Assembly (NCBI RefSeq): GCF_963678635.1
Contig: NC_087066.1
Location: forward strand, 57,678,312-57,742,311
DNA length: 64,000 nucleotides
Reading direction: 5' to 3'
Source: Symsagittifera roscoffensis
Taxonomy: Eukaryota; Xenacoelomorpha; Acoela; Convolutidae
Part shown: one piece after another, positions 43,288 to 56,110 of the stretch
Layout of the letters: each line of letters opens with the position of its first letter
Numbering within the stretch: the first letter of the stretch is position 1
The notes under the pieces: model-generated
What the model was told of the DNA's origin: nothing
The model's input: only the letters and a program-made list of their open reading frames with translations
The model's database searches: none
Program-made: the position numbers and the translations under genes

Positions 43288-44713
43288 GGAAGTAAATCAG
43301 TGGCCCAGCTAACGCTGGATCTAACTGTTCTAATATTTTAAATCATATATTGGACTGATACGGAAAAGCGTAATTTTCGAAATTTCAAAAAAATGGACTT
43401 TACGCTAAATCCTAGTGTTTCTCTGCTTAAGTAGGGGATTAACCGTTTATTTCAAGGAGAAAATTTATCTCAGACTTGGCTGGGTAGTTTTCGAAAAAAA
43501 AGTGCAAAAGATTACAAAAATCGACCAAAAATTTGTTTTTCCTGAATCCAACAAAAGTTCTCTTTTAAAGCAGGGTAATAGCCTCTGCTTTCCAACCATG
43601 TTTTTAAAATTGAAGATTTCCTCGCCCTGATTTGTTAGATTGAACCCTTAATATCAGATTTAGCAAGTAGTTTTCGAGAATAGTTACGAAAACTCTCAAA
43701 AAAATGGTAAAGACTTTAAAAAGAATTTTTTTGAAGTCCATATCAGCTTTTCTACAAAAAACACGGTAACAATTATAACACAGGCATAATCTAAGCATCA
43801 TGTCACTTTTATCGAACCATCAACCTCAGAATCCGCAGGTTAGTTTTTTTAAATTAAATTTCCAAAAAACGAGCAATTTCCAAAGCCATTTTTTAACCAT
43901 AACACAGGGCATAGCCAATTGCGCAGGTAAGATTCACATAACTGATTTATTTTCGTTTAAAACCTAAGTCTCCAATTCGGCAGTGTATATTTTGAGAAAA
44001 GTGAAAAAGTTTTTAAAATTAACCAAAATTTCAAAAAGGGCTTGTTTCAGGCCATAACTTTTTTCGATCAAATTTAGGGAATAGCCACATGATAAAGGTG
44101 GGAATCCCCATTATTTGCTCTTTTGATTGAAACCGTCATCTCAATTTTGTGCATTTAATATTTCAGAAAATTAAAAAAATTCAAAACAAATAGGTCAAAA
44201 TCCTCCCTACTGAATTTTTCGAAGGCCGTCCAACGTGAGGTAAAATGGAAAGAGACTAGCGAAATATGCAGACACATAGAATAGCAGCCGATTTTTCCAT
44301 CGGTTTCATTTTTTTGATACCGATGAAAAACCGGCTCAGTAGTTTTTGAGAAAAATTGAAATTTCAGCGAGAAATGCAAAAACTTTCCAAAGCTTCGCAA
44401 AAAAACTAAAAACAATAAATCCCATACATTTTCATTATGCAAACTTTTCTCAATTAGGACCCAACACTAGCAAAAAAAAATCAGCAGCATATGCCATTAA
44501 ATTGTTTATGCGTAAATATGACTATATTGAAATATACCAAAAATGCCACCAAATGAGCACTTTTATTTGCGACTAAGGTTTAAAAAAGCTTCGTAATAAT
44601 TCACTAAGCTTCGCGTGTGTAATTGTAATTTTATGATTGTTAATATCATCTTTGCAATCAACTTTTATATGATCAATTTTTGTTATGATTATTATAAATC
44701 AACTTTGTTTATA

Positions 44714-44753
44714 CCATAAATTACAACATGTTATTTCATGTTGCAATTTATGG
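44714..44753. repeat. Intronic hairpin beside a splice donor
   Basis: Arms of 17 bases (44714-44730 and 44737-44753) with one G-U-type mismatch and a 6-base loop. On the NEK9 strand it begins 24 bases into the intron after the last RCC1-blade exon. Confidence 0.6.
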
Positions 44754-44776
44754 GTAGGTAGGGGACCCTAACTCAC

Positions 44777-44992
44777 CTGCTATGAGAAGTGTGTGCCAGT
44801 GAGCTGATGCTAGAGCAGTGACAGAGTGCAGTGCCCCGAATACTGGCTTCGGCCTGTTCACGGTGCACTCTGCTCCTCTGTTCACACTGCTACTGCTACT
44901 TCTCCCGCTTGCGTTATTTGTGGTGCTGAGGGTGCTGGGATCGAACCCCAGTCTTCCGTCAGAAGCCAGACCCCAGGCAAACACCTCGTTGT
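44777..44992 (-). CDS. NEK9: NEK9-like exon: last RCC1 blade
   Basis: Acceptor CATGTGTCAG, consensus donor GCAG|GTGAGT. Encodes DNEVFAWG...GRLGF, then a Ser/Thr/Asn insertion, then RPKPVFGALHSV and HWHTLLI, matching the final NEK9 blade residue by residue in spacing apart from the insertion. Confidence 0.9.
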
Positions 44993-46029
44993 CTGACACA
45001 TGAAATAACATGCATTCTAGGTAAAATGCTTTGAGATTTGAAAACACTCAAAAACAAGCATAGCCGGTAGCTCTGCACGTAAAACAGAATGCTCCGAACA
45101 TATTCATAAAAAACTACAGAGAAAAAAGTTTTATATTTATTTTATCTTAATTCAGTGTCGTTTTAAGAGCGTAATGAGAGAACTATACAAACGTGGAGAA
45201 AGTATGTGAATTAGGCATAATGGACAACATTTGTTTTCAAAAAACGAATGACAAACAATAGATCAAAAAATTTCCAAAGCGGTTTGATACTTGTGCACAC
45301 TAATTTAAAATTTTCATGTTTTCAAATAACGAGCATTACTCGATCGCTCGAAATTTGACTATAACTCAAAAAGTTCAAACCGGTTTTTCTCGACAATAAG
45401 ACAACTTTTCAATTTTTTTTTAAAAATGTCTATCAAATCGTGACTGAAAGTGTATTGAACTGATATATCACTCGACTTATTACGATGATTACTTGTAATA
45501 CCTGGTTTTGAGTGAAAATGAAAACAAAACTATAACACACTCGAATACAATTTTCCTCACTATTTGTTAATTGTCGGAACAAAACTTAAACACCCGAATA
45601 CAAAGTTCCTCGCAATTTTCAATGGTCGGAGCAGTAACTTTGGAAAAGACTCAATGGTTGCAAGTACTAACTTTTGTTACTACATTGTTTTTAATGTGTC
45701 GAAGCAAATTTTATTACGAAATATTTCTTCATTTAAAATCAGATGCTACATGCTTTGCCTATAACATGTTTTCAAGCACAAAAGCAACTGATTATTGTGT
45801 CTAAACACAAGCTTTTTTCATAAATACACACGCTGTATTTCGCAAACACAAGCATAATGACCTAAGGGAGCTTTAAAATGCAACAAAATACAATAACAAG
45901 CCGTAATAAGACAAATAGAATAACAGCAACCCATATAATGAAATAGAACAATAGTTTATTGGGCGCTAATTTATGCAAGTTAGGTTGGAAAAAAGTTTTC
46001 TAACAGAAAGGTTGGCTTGCGCAACGAGG

Positions 46030-47065
46030 AAAACAAACTATTTAACCCAGCAGCGAAGCGGAGCTTCGCATCACTTGCGATACCACAAGAATAGCATTAA
46101 AAGCTAGCAGACAGGAAAGGAAAAGATAGCCACTAAGTCCAAAGAACACGGATAAATTTGCAAAAAACTTCAAAATGTTGTCAATTAAAAAACTTCAAAA
46201 TGACGTTATATTTGCAGCAAACTCGTCCAGAAACACATTCTACGGCGTCTAATGAAAATTCAAAAATAACTTTTGAGCGAAACTAAAATTGCTGCCATGA
46301 ACTATAAACTCTATTCTGAGATTTTTAACATAAAGTTAAATCCGGAAGAAATCATACAAATGATGATTACCTGGAACAATCCAAACCTACGTGAGTAAGC
46401 CGATAAAATATAAGCTGAAACGATTTAGGACGAAAAATTTTTAAACGAAAAAAAAGAAAATATATGAAGTGAAGAGTAGTAGAATTACAAAATGCAGTAG
46501 TAAATGAAAATATGAAAAACAACTACAATGAAAACTACATGCAGCAAAAAATATTTCTAAGATGTGGCAACAGCCGACAAAACATAAGCAGACAATCATA
46601 GGCCGACAATTTTTTTGAAATGAAGAATTTCCCGTTTGAAAAAAAAACAGGCCCTGGCCAAATTCAAACCCAGAACCTTTGCCATCGCAGGCGAATTCGT
46701 TACCTCCAGACTAAATTTGCCGCAGACGCTTAGAAATTTGAATTCATTATAAACCGAGATATCAAGTGATTCTGTTCAACAAGTTGTTTACCCGAAAAAA
46801 GTCTATATACCCAATAAAAACACAAATATTACATGTAATATTTTAAAATGTAATAAATTAAAGGCAACCACTATAAATTTGCATGCAAAAAAGTGGAAAA
46901 TGTAAAGCAACATTTTGTATAAATTATGCATTTAAAAAGTTCGCAAAAATACTGAATTGGAAAATTTCTGAAAAAGAGTTATTATTACACTGTTGTATGA
47001 AGCAAATAGCTTTTTTCGCTCCAATTGATGAATTGAAAAAGCATTCGGTTAACGTAATAAATATC
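46030..47065 (-). repeat. Dispersed repeat with tRNA-like segment
   Basis: Shares with 62580-63030 the 'gcgaagc..agcttcgca..cacttgcga' start and the 'tataaattatgcattt' to 'ttgatgaattgaaaa' end, in order. A tRNA-like block at 46651-46725 read on the minus strand has A-box-like and B-box-like (GGGTTTGAATTTG) segments, so it is probably an old SINE composite. Confidence 0.5.
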
Positions 47066-47546
47066 AACCAAATCTCGACTACAAGGCCTTTAGTATGATA
47101 GATCTGACGCTTGATTGCGGTACCCAGAGTGTCAGTTCTTAAACACGGTTCTAGGACAAGAGTCAGACGGGAATTCAAGGCTAGAGGACTTCATGCCGAG
47201 CATTTAACTTTTGAAATGCATGAAAATGTTACTAATATGACTAATTTAATGTTTATGCAACGATTTCTAAAATGCGGCCCATAAAAATTGTAGGGAAAAT
47301 ATTAATAAAAGCAAAATCTGTGTACAATAACCATCAATTTATGCGTTTTGAGCACATAGTTTTTCACATCGTGGGCGGATCATGGTAATAGCAGTCCATT
47401 AGTTTGATAAAAGAATTTCACGAAAAACGCTACACACCATTAACCAGAAAAAAAACTGCTTGCTTTCATCTATCTCCCCTCTCGAACTGAAGTTTAGAGT
47501 TTAACAGGAAATAATGTAGAGTATATGAGCCAGATAAAACGGTCAC

Positions 47547-47729
47547 CTGATGTGGCAGCTACAGTGAAATAGTCTCCACAGGACAGTCGCTGACACTTTT
47601 TGCCCACAAACACCCCCCGCAACACATGCATATTAACGCCCCCTGCCTCAGACGAGTAGCTGCCACTTGTGCCCCCAATTCCCAGCTGGCCCCTGCTATT
47701 GTCCCCCAGCGTCACCACACGTCCATGCA
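47547..47729 (-). CDS. NEK9: NEK9-like exon: RCC1 repeat
   Basis: Acceptor TTGGTTGCAG, donor TCAG|GTGACC. Contains GRVVTLGDNSRGQLGIGG and SCGDYFTVAAT, the typical glycine-rich RCC1 repeat signature, in the same order as in NEK9. 183 nt, entering with two bases and leaving with one. Confidence 0.88.
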
Positions 47730-48873
47730 CTGCAACCAAGACAAATTAAGCAAAAATAAATAAATAACATTAAATCACAAGCTGATTTTCTCTCACCAAG
47801 GTGTCAATCCCTCCGAATTTTTTTTGAGAAATATTGCTGCGCTGCAGTGGCATCTGATCTGCTTTTTCATATCATCGATCATTTATTTGGCAAAAAGGCA
47901 TGCATTCCTTTTTTCCGATAACGAGAAACGTATGTTTTGACCAAATTCTATTTCCGTTTTCATCCCAAATTTTAGCGCGCCTAATTGTTTTTACCGATAG
48001 ATATAGATATTTTAGAATAGATAATTTACTTATTTTAAAATAGTTATTGCTAATTACATTTGCCTTTGGAAAAACGTAATTGCTTGAACTTTTTGTGATG
48101 TACGGCGATCGTTTTTGTCCAATTTTAGGTACCTCGACAAAAGCACGTAGAGGTGACATTTATTGGTATCCAACAAAAGCCCCTGAACAACTCAGTTTCT
48201 GAAATTTTTCTCAGTGTCGAGAGGAACAGGTAAAGGGCACAAAAACTCACTACTGTATTTGGGAGTGCCGAAAGCATGCCCGAACCGTGTTTTTGGTTGC
48301 TCCGTCTATTAATATTTATTTTCCTTTTGCGCGCCGTTATTAACCATGATCCCTTTATCTGCCCTCTCTTCCGCATACCAGCAAGTTAATTGGGTCACAT
48401 ATGCAGATGAATCCACCTAGGATGTATTGGACTCGCAAGCTTCAATTTTTAATGCTTTACCTATACAAAAACAAACAACCATATCCTGCTCCTCCCAATA
48501 GACGATACAACTAAAAAGCCAACCAATCCTAAGACTACTTATTTCGCAAACCGAGTACCAAATCCCCCAAATGAGCACAAGAAACTTTATTACCCAATCG
48601 CAACTACTTCTTTAACTATTCACCCGCCTTAACCAATACCTCCCGGTAACTCACCGGACTCTATAAAAAATCTGATATTAAAGAAAGCATGAGAAATTGC
48701 AGCATTTCTACATTTCCTGCGCATTATTTATTCCATCATGAATTTGTAATCATTTCTACTCACAAAGAACCTCCTAAAAGTGACTATTAGGACGGCTTTT
48801 GTCCCCTCCACCCCAACGGCATTCTCAACTCTTGAGCTTTTATTAACAACGATTTTAATCAGAAATAACCACA

Positions 48874-49422
48874 TGAAGGAACTATAGGGGCCACGTTAGT
48901 TTTATCCAAAGCATTTGTTCTGTTCTGCCATTGCCCTTTATTGGACCTTATCAATGGCACCACTGTACGAGATAGTTAAACTCAGTGGCTAGCTAAACAT
49001 CTGAGTCGAATTCTGTATCACAATTTGATTGGAAATCATCTGATACTTTTTGTTCTCGATTTTCATCTGCTAAATTCATCTGCTTCTAAGAGCGATCAAG
49101 GTAACTCTTGCCGTCAGTAATGTGTTTCATTGCATTCAGATCTTATAAAAGACGCTTTTACTTCAAATGGTCCTGTTCGTATGCGTCTGCTTCAGTTCGA
49201 CAATGAAGAAAATTATTGAATAGGCAGGAACTTTGTATTCAAGTAAAATGTTTACTTAGATGTTCTCCACTTGAAATCAGGTTCCAAAAATAATTGTTGT
49301 ATCAAGTCGACAGATGTTCTAACCCAGTTGAAAGCATTCTTCCTTTGATCAAGTGGTTCAAAAAAATAACCTGATTCGGTTGAGCCGGTCGAAAAATATC
49401 ACGATCGTACGTGCAGGCGTCT
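48874..49422 (+). pseudogene. LINE reverse transcriptase relic 1
   Basis: Translation with stops and frame changes gives the LSKAF...LLDLING...WLAKHLS pattern, typical of the fingers/palm of non-LTR (Jockey/CR1-like) reverse transcriptases, followed by a serine-rich stretch. It is paralogous to 50996-51370. Heavily decayed; family only approximate. Confidence 0.5.
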
Positions 49423-49769
49423 CCCAAGATACTTTCTTCTCGCCCATTGTTTTTATTCTTCAAGTGCATGAGGCTCTAAATTTTTTTCATGGAAGTCTAA
49501 CATCAGCCTGATGGTAATAATTTTTATGCCTTCCACCAATCACGCGACAAAACATGCTCATAAATTGTCATTTCGTTTACGAACACACATATTTGGAGAT
49601 AACCAGTAATTCCACCGTACGTCCTGTGAAAAAAGTTATACCCGAGGAAATAAAGTTGTTTCTTGCACATGATCGCAACTTCCTTGCTCATCGCAAGGGC
49701 AAAAACTGAACTACTGATTGACTTCACGCATCAAAAGCCAACACAAGGCCAGGAAAATTTGACTTTCGT

Positions 49770-49890
49770 TTTTCAGGTTGGTCAAAAATCACTATCATCA
49801 GAAAAGACCGCCCTCGCGAGGAAGGTTAAATTTTTCAGGTTGGTAAGAGTTACTATCATCAGAAAGGACCGCCCTCGTGAGGAAGGTGGA
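49770..49890 (+). repeat. 60-bp tandem duplication
   Basis: 'tttttcaggttggt..a..actatcatcagaaa.gaccgccctcg.gaggaaggt' occurs twice in a row with a few differences. An open frame of 156 codons (49663-50133) spans it, but it lies between LINE relics and shows no domain. Confidence 0.7.
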
Positions 49891-50559
49891 CTAATTTCTA
49901 CACAACTTGCTTGTCGTCTAAGAGTTGCAAACAATGAAAGACGGGAGATAAGAGGCGCAAATTTTAAATTAATGGCCAAAAACCGAAGTTTCCGATTTCA
50001 CCAACTTCCATATTGGCTGCGTAGCAGCTGCCTAAACGACTATAAATCTTTTTTTTTTCAAATCAAATGCTCGCGGAAGACAATGCAGATGTCATGGGAG
50101 ATGACAATGCCTACTCCTCTTTTTGGTATTTAAATGAGGCGAAGAATAACAGAGGCGTTTCTGTAGGCACAGAAATTACCGACTTTGACATCAGACCTTT
50201 AGGAAACCTTACTCGAACTCGTTTAACGTTCGTCGACTTATCCTTAGCATCATCGTTGCTTTTTGTTATCTTCAAACTGGATACCATTTTTATCTCTTGT
50301 GTGAGACCATTTAGCTAATTTAATAAGTATCCCTTAACGATGATACTCCTTTTACTGCCAAAAAGCCTTTATACATTTTAACAAAGCAAACTAGGGCGAA
50401 ATTACAAAAGAAATTCAAATGGAATTTCCTAAATTTTTTTATGCAGGGCGTTAAAGTCGCCAAAGTTTTTTAAACAGCACTAGTCTGAAGGCAGTCCCGC
50501 GCAATATTACGGCAGGATACCCTCGTTTTTGTAGATCTGCCTAAAGAGACAAAGCCAAA

Positions 50560-51370
50560 AAAAACTTGCAAACGCAATGAAATCAAAAGAAAACTCAATA
50601 ACCTTGTTTTAAAAACCTGGACTAATTTTAATGAGAAACACGGCAAAGAAAATGAGAAGAAATAATGGAAACACTCCCGGAAGTTCGGAAGAGTGGTTCG
50701 CTTCTGAAATTGAACCTAATTTGTGAAAAGGTATCATTCAATTTCTTTTAATGGCAAAAACCTATCGAAGGCTTAACCAATAGCAAACGCTTTTAACACT
50801 CACACAAAACTCAAAACCCATGAACTCAACAAAAAAAAACAGAAAAACAAACAAACAAAGCTGAAACTAACGCTCATCGATCGACTTAATTCTCTCCCGC
50901 GCGAAGCAGATGCGGCAGTCAAAGCAGCTAAACCATCAAAAGCATTGGAATCGGACGTATTTTCAGAAGCAACGGTTTTCATCAAAAAAAAATATGAAAG
51001 AACTATGCGGGCCACGTTAGATTTGCCCTAAGCCTTCGATGTGTTCTGCCATTGCACAGTAGTGGACATTATCAATGGCAGTTTAACTAAGGGGCTAGCC
51101 AAATATCTGAGTCAAATTCTGTATCACAATTTGATTGGAGATCATATGATACTTTTTGTTCTCGGTTTTCATCTGCGCTTCTGAGTGTGATCAAGGTAAC
51201 TCTTGTCGTGACTATGTGTTTCATGGCGTTCCGATCGTATACAAGATGCTTTTACTTCAAGTGATGCTGTTCTTGTGCGTCTATTTCAACTCCGAAAACC
51301 GAAATACATTGTTTCTTTCTGTTCCGAGCATTGACAATAGGCAGGAACTCGTATTCAATTAAATTTTTAT
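50560..51370 (+). pseudogene. LINE reverse transcriptase relic 2
   Basis: The right part repeats relic 1: 'gccacgttag' at 51011, 'tatcaatggca' and 'attctgtatcacaatttgattgga' in the same order. The left part (50560-50990) is Lys/Asn-rich coding-like sequence leading into it, as expected for the region before the RT core. Several stops. Confidence 0.5.
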
Positions 51371-51982
51371 TTTGTTGTTTTTCAATTGAAATCAGGAACT
51401 ACATATAATTGTTGTTTTTAGTGGACAGCTAAATTAATCTTCAACCTTGATTCGAAAGACATTCAATATTTGTCCCAAAATCGAAAAGAGTTAATTCATT
51501 TTCGAGAGAAAAAAGCGATTGAGCAACGCTCGTTCTTTGAAAATTCAATTTTTATTTAGGCTTTAAAATTATTTTCAAAAAACTAGTTTGCGAAGTTTCG
51601 TTTAGCAAAAAAGGTTCTCTTCTGTCAATACTAAAACTGCAAAACTAAAATTCTCATTTGAAAAATTTCAACTTTTTGTTGCCAGTCATTTGATCAAGTC
51701 ACTTGCTTGAAAATAACCAAGCAACCAAAGTCAATTGTGCCTAATTCAGTAATTTTCTCTGCGTTTTTGTAGTTTTCTCAATGAGACGCATTTTAAAAAG
51801 GACCACATCAACTTTCTCACTTTTTTGACCAAACTGTTAATTCAAATTGAAAAATCGTACATGCCGCAATATTCCAGGGGAATACCCGGAGTCACTTTCA
51901 GTTTTGTTTGGGCCAGCCCGGTCAGAACAGTGAACTCAAAACGCAGTTGAACACATTTTCTTGGTCGAGTCCTTCCAAACAA

Positions 51983-52650
51983 AATCCGATTGGGTTGAGC
52001 CGGTCGAAACATAGCACGACCGTACGTACAAGAGCACGATTTTTTTAACGAGTACACCGCTTGAATTTTTCTCAAAAAATGGCCCTTTAAAAAAATTTTT
52101 GTTTGCTTCTGACCCCAAATTTACTTTTTGTGAAAAATTGGTGCCCGTCAAAAGCAAACTCTGTTTCTTCTTCGGCCGCTCGCTCAACTTTGACGAACAC
52201 TGCAAACGTGCAGAAAGCAAAACCAAAAGCAGGATAGCAGCCCTAAAGTGCTGTTTGATTCAAACTGATTATTTAACTGAACACGAAAAACTTCAACTAC
52301 TACTTACTAAATTTTAAAAGTCTCACATTTCAAGTGATATATCCATAAACGCAAATTCTGAAAAACGCTGCTCTGCGGATAATGACGGGGTGAACTAAGA
52401 TGAGTCCCATTGACCACTTACAGTGGGAGTGCACGCAACCTAAGGTCGAAAATCACCACAAACAACTTGCCCCCAAATCGCCCTCAAGACTGTATTCCCA
52501 ATAAACCCGCTTCATTTTTTTTCCATTTTAACCCTCGAGTACCCACCAGCTATGCATGGAGTCTTATAAAGAAGAATTTGACCGAATGTTATTAGAAGAA
52601 AACAAGCCTGACTCTTTAAATGATGTTAATTTACCTAAATTTGTTCAAAA
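51983..52650 (+). pseudogene. LINE relic, C-terminal part
   Basis: A 50-bp block at 51983-52030 repeats 49364-49422 (gttgagccggtcgaaa..ta.cacga.cgtacgt). The frame 52099-52317 has the LNFDEHCKRAESKTKSRIAAL pattern that follows the RT palm in Jockey/CR1-like LINEs, and 52420-52640 is degenerate sequence resembling the 3' end. All on the plus strand, antisense to NEK9. Confidence 0.45.
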
Positions 52651-54293
52651 ACAGCCATTTTAAAAGATTGTTAAAGCATCGTCATACCAACAGAGTGCAT
52701 AAAGCCATAGACGAACATGATGCCCGAAAGTGCTCCTTTTGAGAACCCCAGCAGTTTCAAAAACACAACTGGCCCTCACACTCTCGACTAGGTGCACCCT
52801 CGCTCACCATATATCAAGATACAGCCCCCCTCCCCCCCCCCCAAAAAAAAACAAAAAACTGCCCTGCCTCCCAGCACTAAACGTATTTAATTCTCCCCAA
52901 AATAGGACAAACCTGACCCCAAAAGACTAGCGGCGTCGGCCGACGGAGGTCCCAACGTTCTTTGGATTCGGCTAGAGCAATCCGGGCGCACCGCAACCAG
53001 GGCTCAGAAACAACAGCAAACAAGTATGATCTTTTAAGTTTTCATTATAAATTAGCGAGTCTTCGAAAGTGCCTTCACTTATAGGATGAACCACTACACA
53101 TGTATGTTGGATGAACCAAGACAAATCTTTACTCTTCCAATTTTTTTCAACTATTAAATGCTTCATCATCTTAATTTGAAAGCTTATTATAACCTGCAGG
53201 CCCAAACATTTGGCCTTGAAAGATCGATTTTTTTTTCAAACAACCGACTGTATTTTCGAATTGTTAAAGATAAATGCTTCATTAGTCTACTGATCAAGCA
53301 TATTGTAGCCTGCGGGTCAATCATTTCGCCAGGACAGAAATCAATATTTGTGGTCGATATATTCTGATGAGCTACTTGAGTAGCGAGCTTTTTCTTTCAA
53401 TCAGCTTTAAAACACAATGAAATGCCTAATTAGTCAGGTAAAAATATGTAAAGGTAATATGTAAATATGTCTTGTAAATGTCATTGAAATAGATGCGAGG
53501 TAGACAGACTCTAATGAGGCACTTACTCGTCTTTTGTCTTTTCATCCGTTCCAATAACCTGTCATTGAATTATTGGGTCTCATTTAATTTCTTGAAACCA
53601 AATTTTGTTTTCGCTGTTTTCATTTACAATGACTTGCCTTTTTGGGTATAACTGTTATAAAAATATACAAGACTGCTCGTATGAGCGCAAAGCCCTGAAT
53701 GTTCCGACTGCCTCTTAAGGTCTATGGAGCATTAATAACATGAAACGTTTCAATGTAATAAAAAAATTTAAAAAAAAATTTTTTGAAAAAATTTGAGATT
53801 TTATGTAAAAGCATCCCCCCACACGTCATATTAAGTACAAAATGATAGATTTTGCGCCTATTAACAAATCAATTATGGCATTTAAGCTTCCTTGAACCAT
53901 TTTGGAACGATTTCTAAGTCGGTTTAAATCTCGCTTACGCGTTAATAGCGCGAAATTTATCGCGCGTTAATTGTCCCAAATTGGCCAAAATGGCAATCTT
54001 TAAACCCCCATAACTTTAAGAAAAATGATCACAGGTAAAAAATCTTTTCAAATTCAAGCTCAGGAAAACAATAGCTTTCGAATGATATAAAAACATTCCG
54101 TCAAAAATGGCTAGTTAAAAAGTCGAAATTTGTCTGAAGAAAAAAAAAAACCCACCCCGAGCACAAATATTCCGTCACTTTCGTATCGAAAGTCGGAACA
54201 AAAAGTATAAAAATAATTGCTTTTTTCGGGCTGAATCGACTAAGCAGTTTTGTATTTTTAATGTCGTTCCGGCTGGTTCACATGACAATTTAC

Positions 54294-54402
54294 CGTCTAT
54301 GAGGGCTGAGTGGTCACAGCCGCAGTCGGCTGAAGTGAATCTCATATTAGCCACAGTCTTCGCTACAGTCACATTCAGCACAGAGGGCGCGTCAAATCCC
54401 AT
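54294..54402 (-). CDS. NEK9: NEK9-like exon: RCC1 blade part
   Basis: Acceptor TGTTTTAG before 54402, donor G|GTAAAT after 54294. Encodes 36 residues plus one base. The end, CGCDHSALID, corresponds to the turn of an RCC1 repeat. It begins with ATG, but the match to the middle of NEK9 and the acceptor make it an internal exon, not the start. Phase 1 at the 3' end matches the next exon. Confidence 0.75.
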
Positions 54403-55013
54403 CTAAAACAACAACTAAGATGAAAAATGTTCAAAACAGTTTCTGATACAAATGAACTTTTTTGAAATTTGAATTCTAACCGTCTTTAGAGTCTAATATG
54501 TTGGAGATTTGTTTAGATTTTTAATCACGTTCTAATTTGAGGATAAAAATTAAAAATGGTATTATGTTTATGGTTTAGAGGGAGCGGAAAAAATAAATCA
54601 ATTTTTAAACCCCTTCCGCTTTTAATTGAGAAAAAAAGCATTAAAAAACACAAATTTGATCTCAGTTGTCTTGGAAACAGCAAAAAAGAACCACAAACTG
54701 AAGATTGTGATTAAAATTCCGGCTAAACTCCTTCATGCGCGGGTGAAATCGAAAGATTTTCAGTACTCTGAAGCAAAAACTGGATGATTATCAGAAAGTT
54801 GTGATAAAAAATATGCTAAGCGTTGAATTATGCGTTTCTGAGAAAAATTGAAGCTGTTGGTACTGATCTATGCCCTTAAAGTCTAATTAAAGACTTCGTT
54901 AGGTCAAGCTTTGATGGACTAGTGTCCAAAAATGTAATTTTGCTAAAAACTGCATATCGTACATAAGCGAAAATTATTTTCGTTCATTGTAAGTAATAAT
55001 CAGGTATGCGCTT
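54403..55013. other. AT-rich DNA, presumably NEK9 intron
   Basis: No exon recognised upstream of the 54402 acceptor. Nothing else supported. Confidence 0.4.
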
Positions 55014-55410
55014 CAGGGGCGGATTTAGGGGGGGGGGGGCGGACGCCCCCCCCTCAGGGATTCGACCCCCTGCCGACCCAAAGGGTCCCCCCTTTGATAC
55101 TTTTTCAGAAATCCATTTTTGGCCGACCGACCCTAAAATTTTTCTAAAGGCGCCTTTGGCGCCAATATATACTAATTTTGAGGGGGAGCGCGCGCCAAAA
55201 AAACGCGATTTTTTTGTCAAAATTTTTCAAAAATTGCCCAAAAACGGCTTTTTTGACTGTTTTTTCAAAAAAGTTCCCTCAAAAACAGTGCTTTGGGAGA
55301 GCTCGAAAAATCAATTTGGTCGACCTAAAAAAAAAAAAAAGGTCGTCAAAATTTTGGAAAATTTTTTGAAAATCCGCCCCCCCCTCGAGAAAATCCTAGA
55401 TCCGCCCCTG
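55014..55410 (+). mobile_element. hAT-like MITE with perfect target duplication
   Basis: 397 bp between CAGGGGCGGATTTAGG and CCTAGATCCGCCCCTG, flanked on both sides by ATGCGCTT (55006-55013, 55411-55418). This is the best-preserved copy in the window. Open frames inside it are by-products of the repeat. Confidence 0.92.
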
Positions 55411-55829
55411 ATGCGCTTTATTGTAACTAATTCTGTTGAAATTCTCCAAAAAACCGACAAAAAACCAAAAATGACATTTTCGCCACGGACAGTGATCACA
55501 TGGTGGGGAGCTGGTTAGATGCTGTAAATAATAAAACTGAAAATTTCCCGGTAATGTTACCACAAAAGAAATACTCGGGTTTTCTTTCAGATTCGCTACA
55601 TTTTTTAGGAAAAATTTGTTGAAAGATTTTTTTTTGCTGTTGCTGCATCCAATTTTTGTAAAAACGCGAGTTTTAATTACTTTATCTTCAACTTATTCGA
55701 TGGTTTATAAGGAACTATTTAATAGACAATTTTGCTTTATAAGGAACTATTTAGTTGACATTTTTTTTTACATAACTAAGGGGCCTGATTATAACTTACA
55801 AAGTTGGCCAAAAGCATGACAGAATTGAT

Positions 55830-56110
55830 TAACATAGCCAACTGATAGTTCGAAAAGAGTAATGAACGCAAGGAAAACTTCAATTTTTGATTTTCGAAGA
55901 AAAAAAGATGGCCTTGAAGCTCTCATAAATTGTAGAACAATTTATGATTGACACTTTTTTTGATAAAAATTAACCTAAATTGAGAAAACTGGATCAATAG
56001 GTAAAACTTTTATTTCGCTGGAAAAACTGATGATTAATTTCTATTTTCGAAATTAGAAGTCGATCACGTTTTCCGTGACCTTCACATTTTTGCTGTTCGA
56101 TAGTGGGATT
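55830..56110 (+). repeat. Dispersed family repeat
   Basis: Core of the array family: 'aactgatagttcgaaaagagtaatgaacgcaagg', 'gagaaaactggatcaatagg' and 'gtcgatcacgttttccgtgacc' in order. Confidence 0.7.

Larger units (their letters stand above)
40681..54402 (-). other. NEK9: NEK9-like gene, C-terminal half (seven exons)
   Basis: NIMA-related kinase 9 (Nercc1) acts in mitotic spindle and centrosome control, activating NEK6 and NEK7. Family layout is kinase, RCC1 propeller, a linker with a conserved WLR...AEFI motif, and a C-terminal coiled coil. Seven minus-strand exons join without phase conflict (109, 183, 216, 165, 125, 312 and 84 nt; 397 codons plus stop) and give the last RCC1 blades, the linker motif and the coil in order. 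All introns are GT-AG. The kinase domain and early RCC1 blades are not in the window, so the gene extends beyond 54402, probably beyond 64000. Introns of 6.6, 2.6 and 2.3 kb are full of repeats. Confidence 0.85.

Noticed and set aside
54294-54402. ATG at 54402 as the start of the NEK9-like gene
   Set aside because: It follows a good acceptor and aligns to the middle of the RCC1 domain, so it is an internal exon with a chance ATG.
55006-55518. A 170-codon plus-strand frame
   Set aside because: It lies across the hAT-like MITE; proline/glycine runs come from its C and G runs and similar frames appear in other copies.
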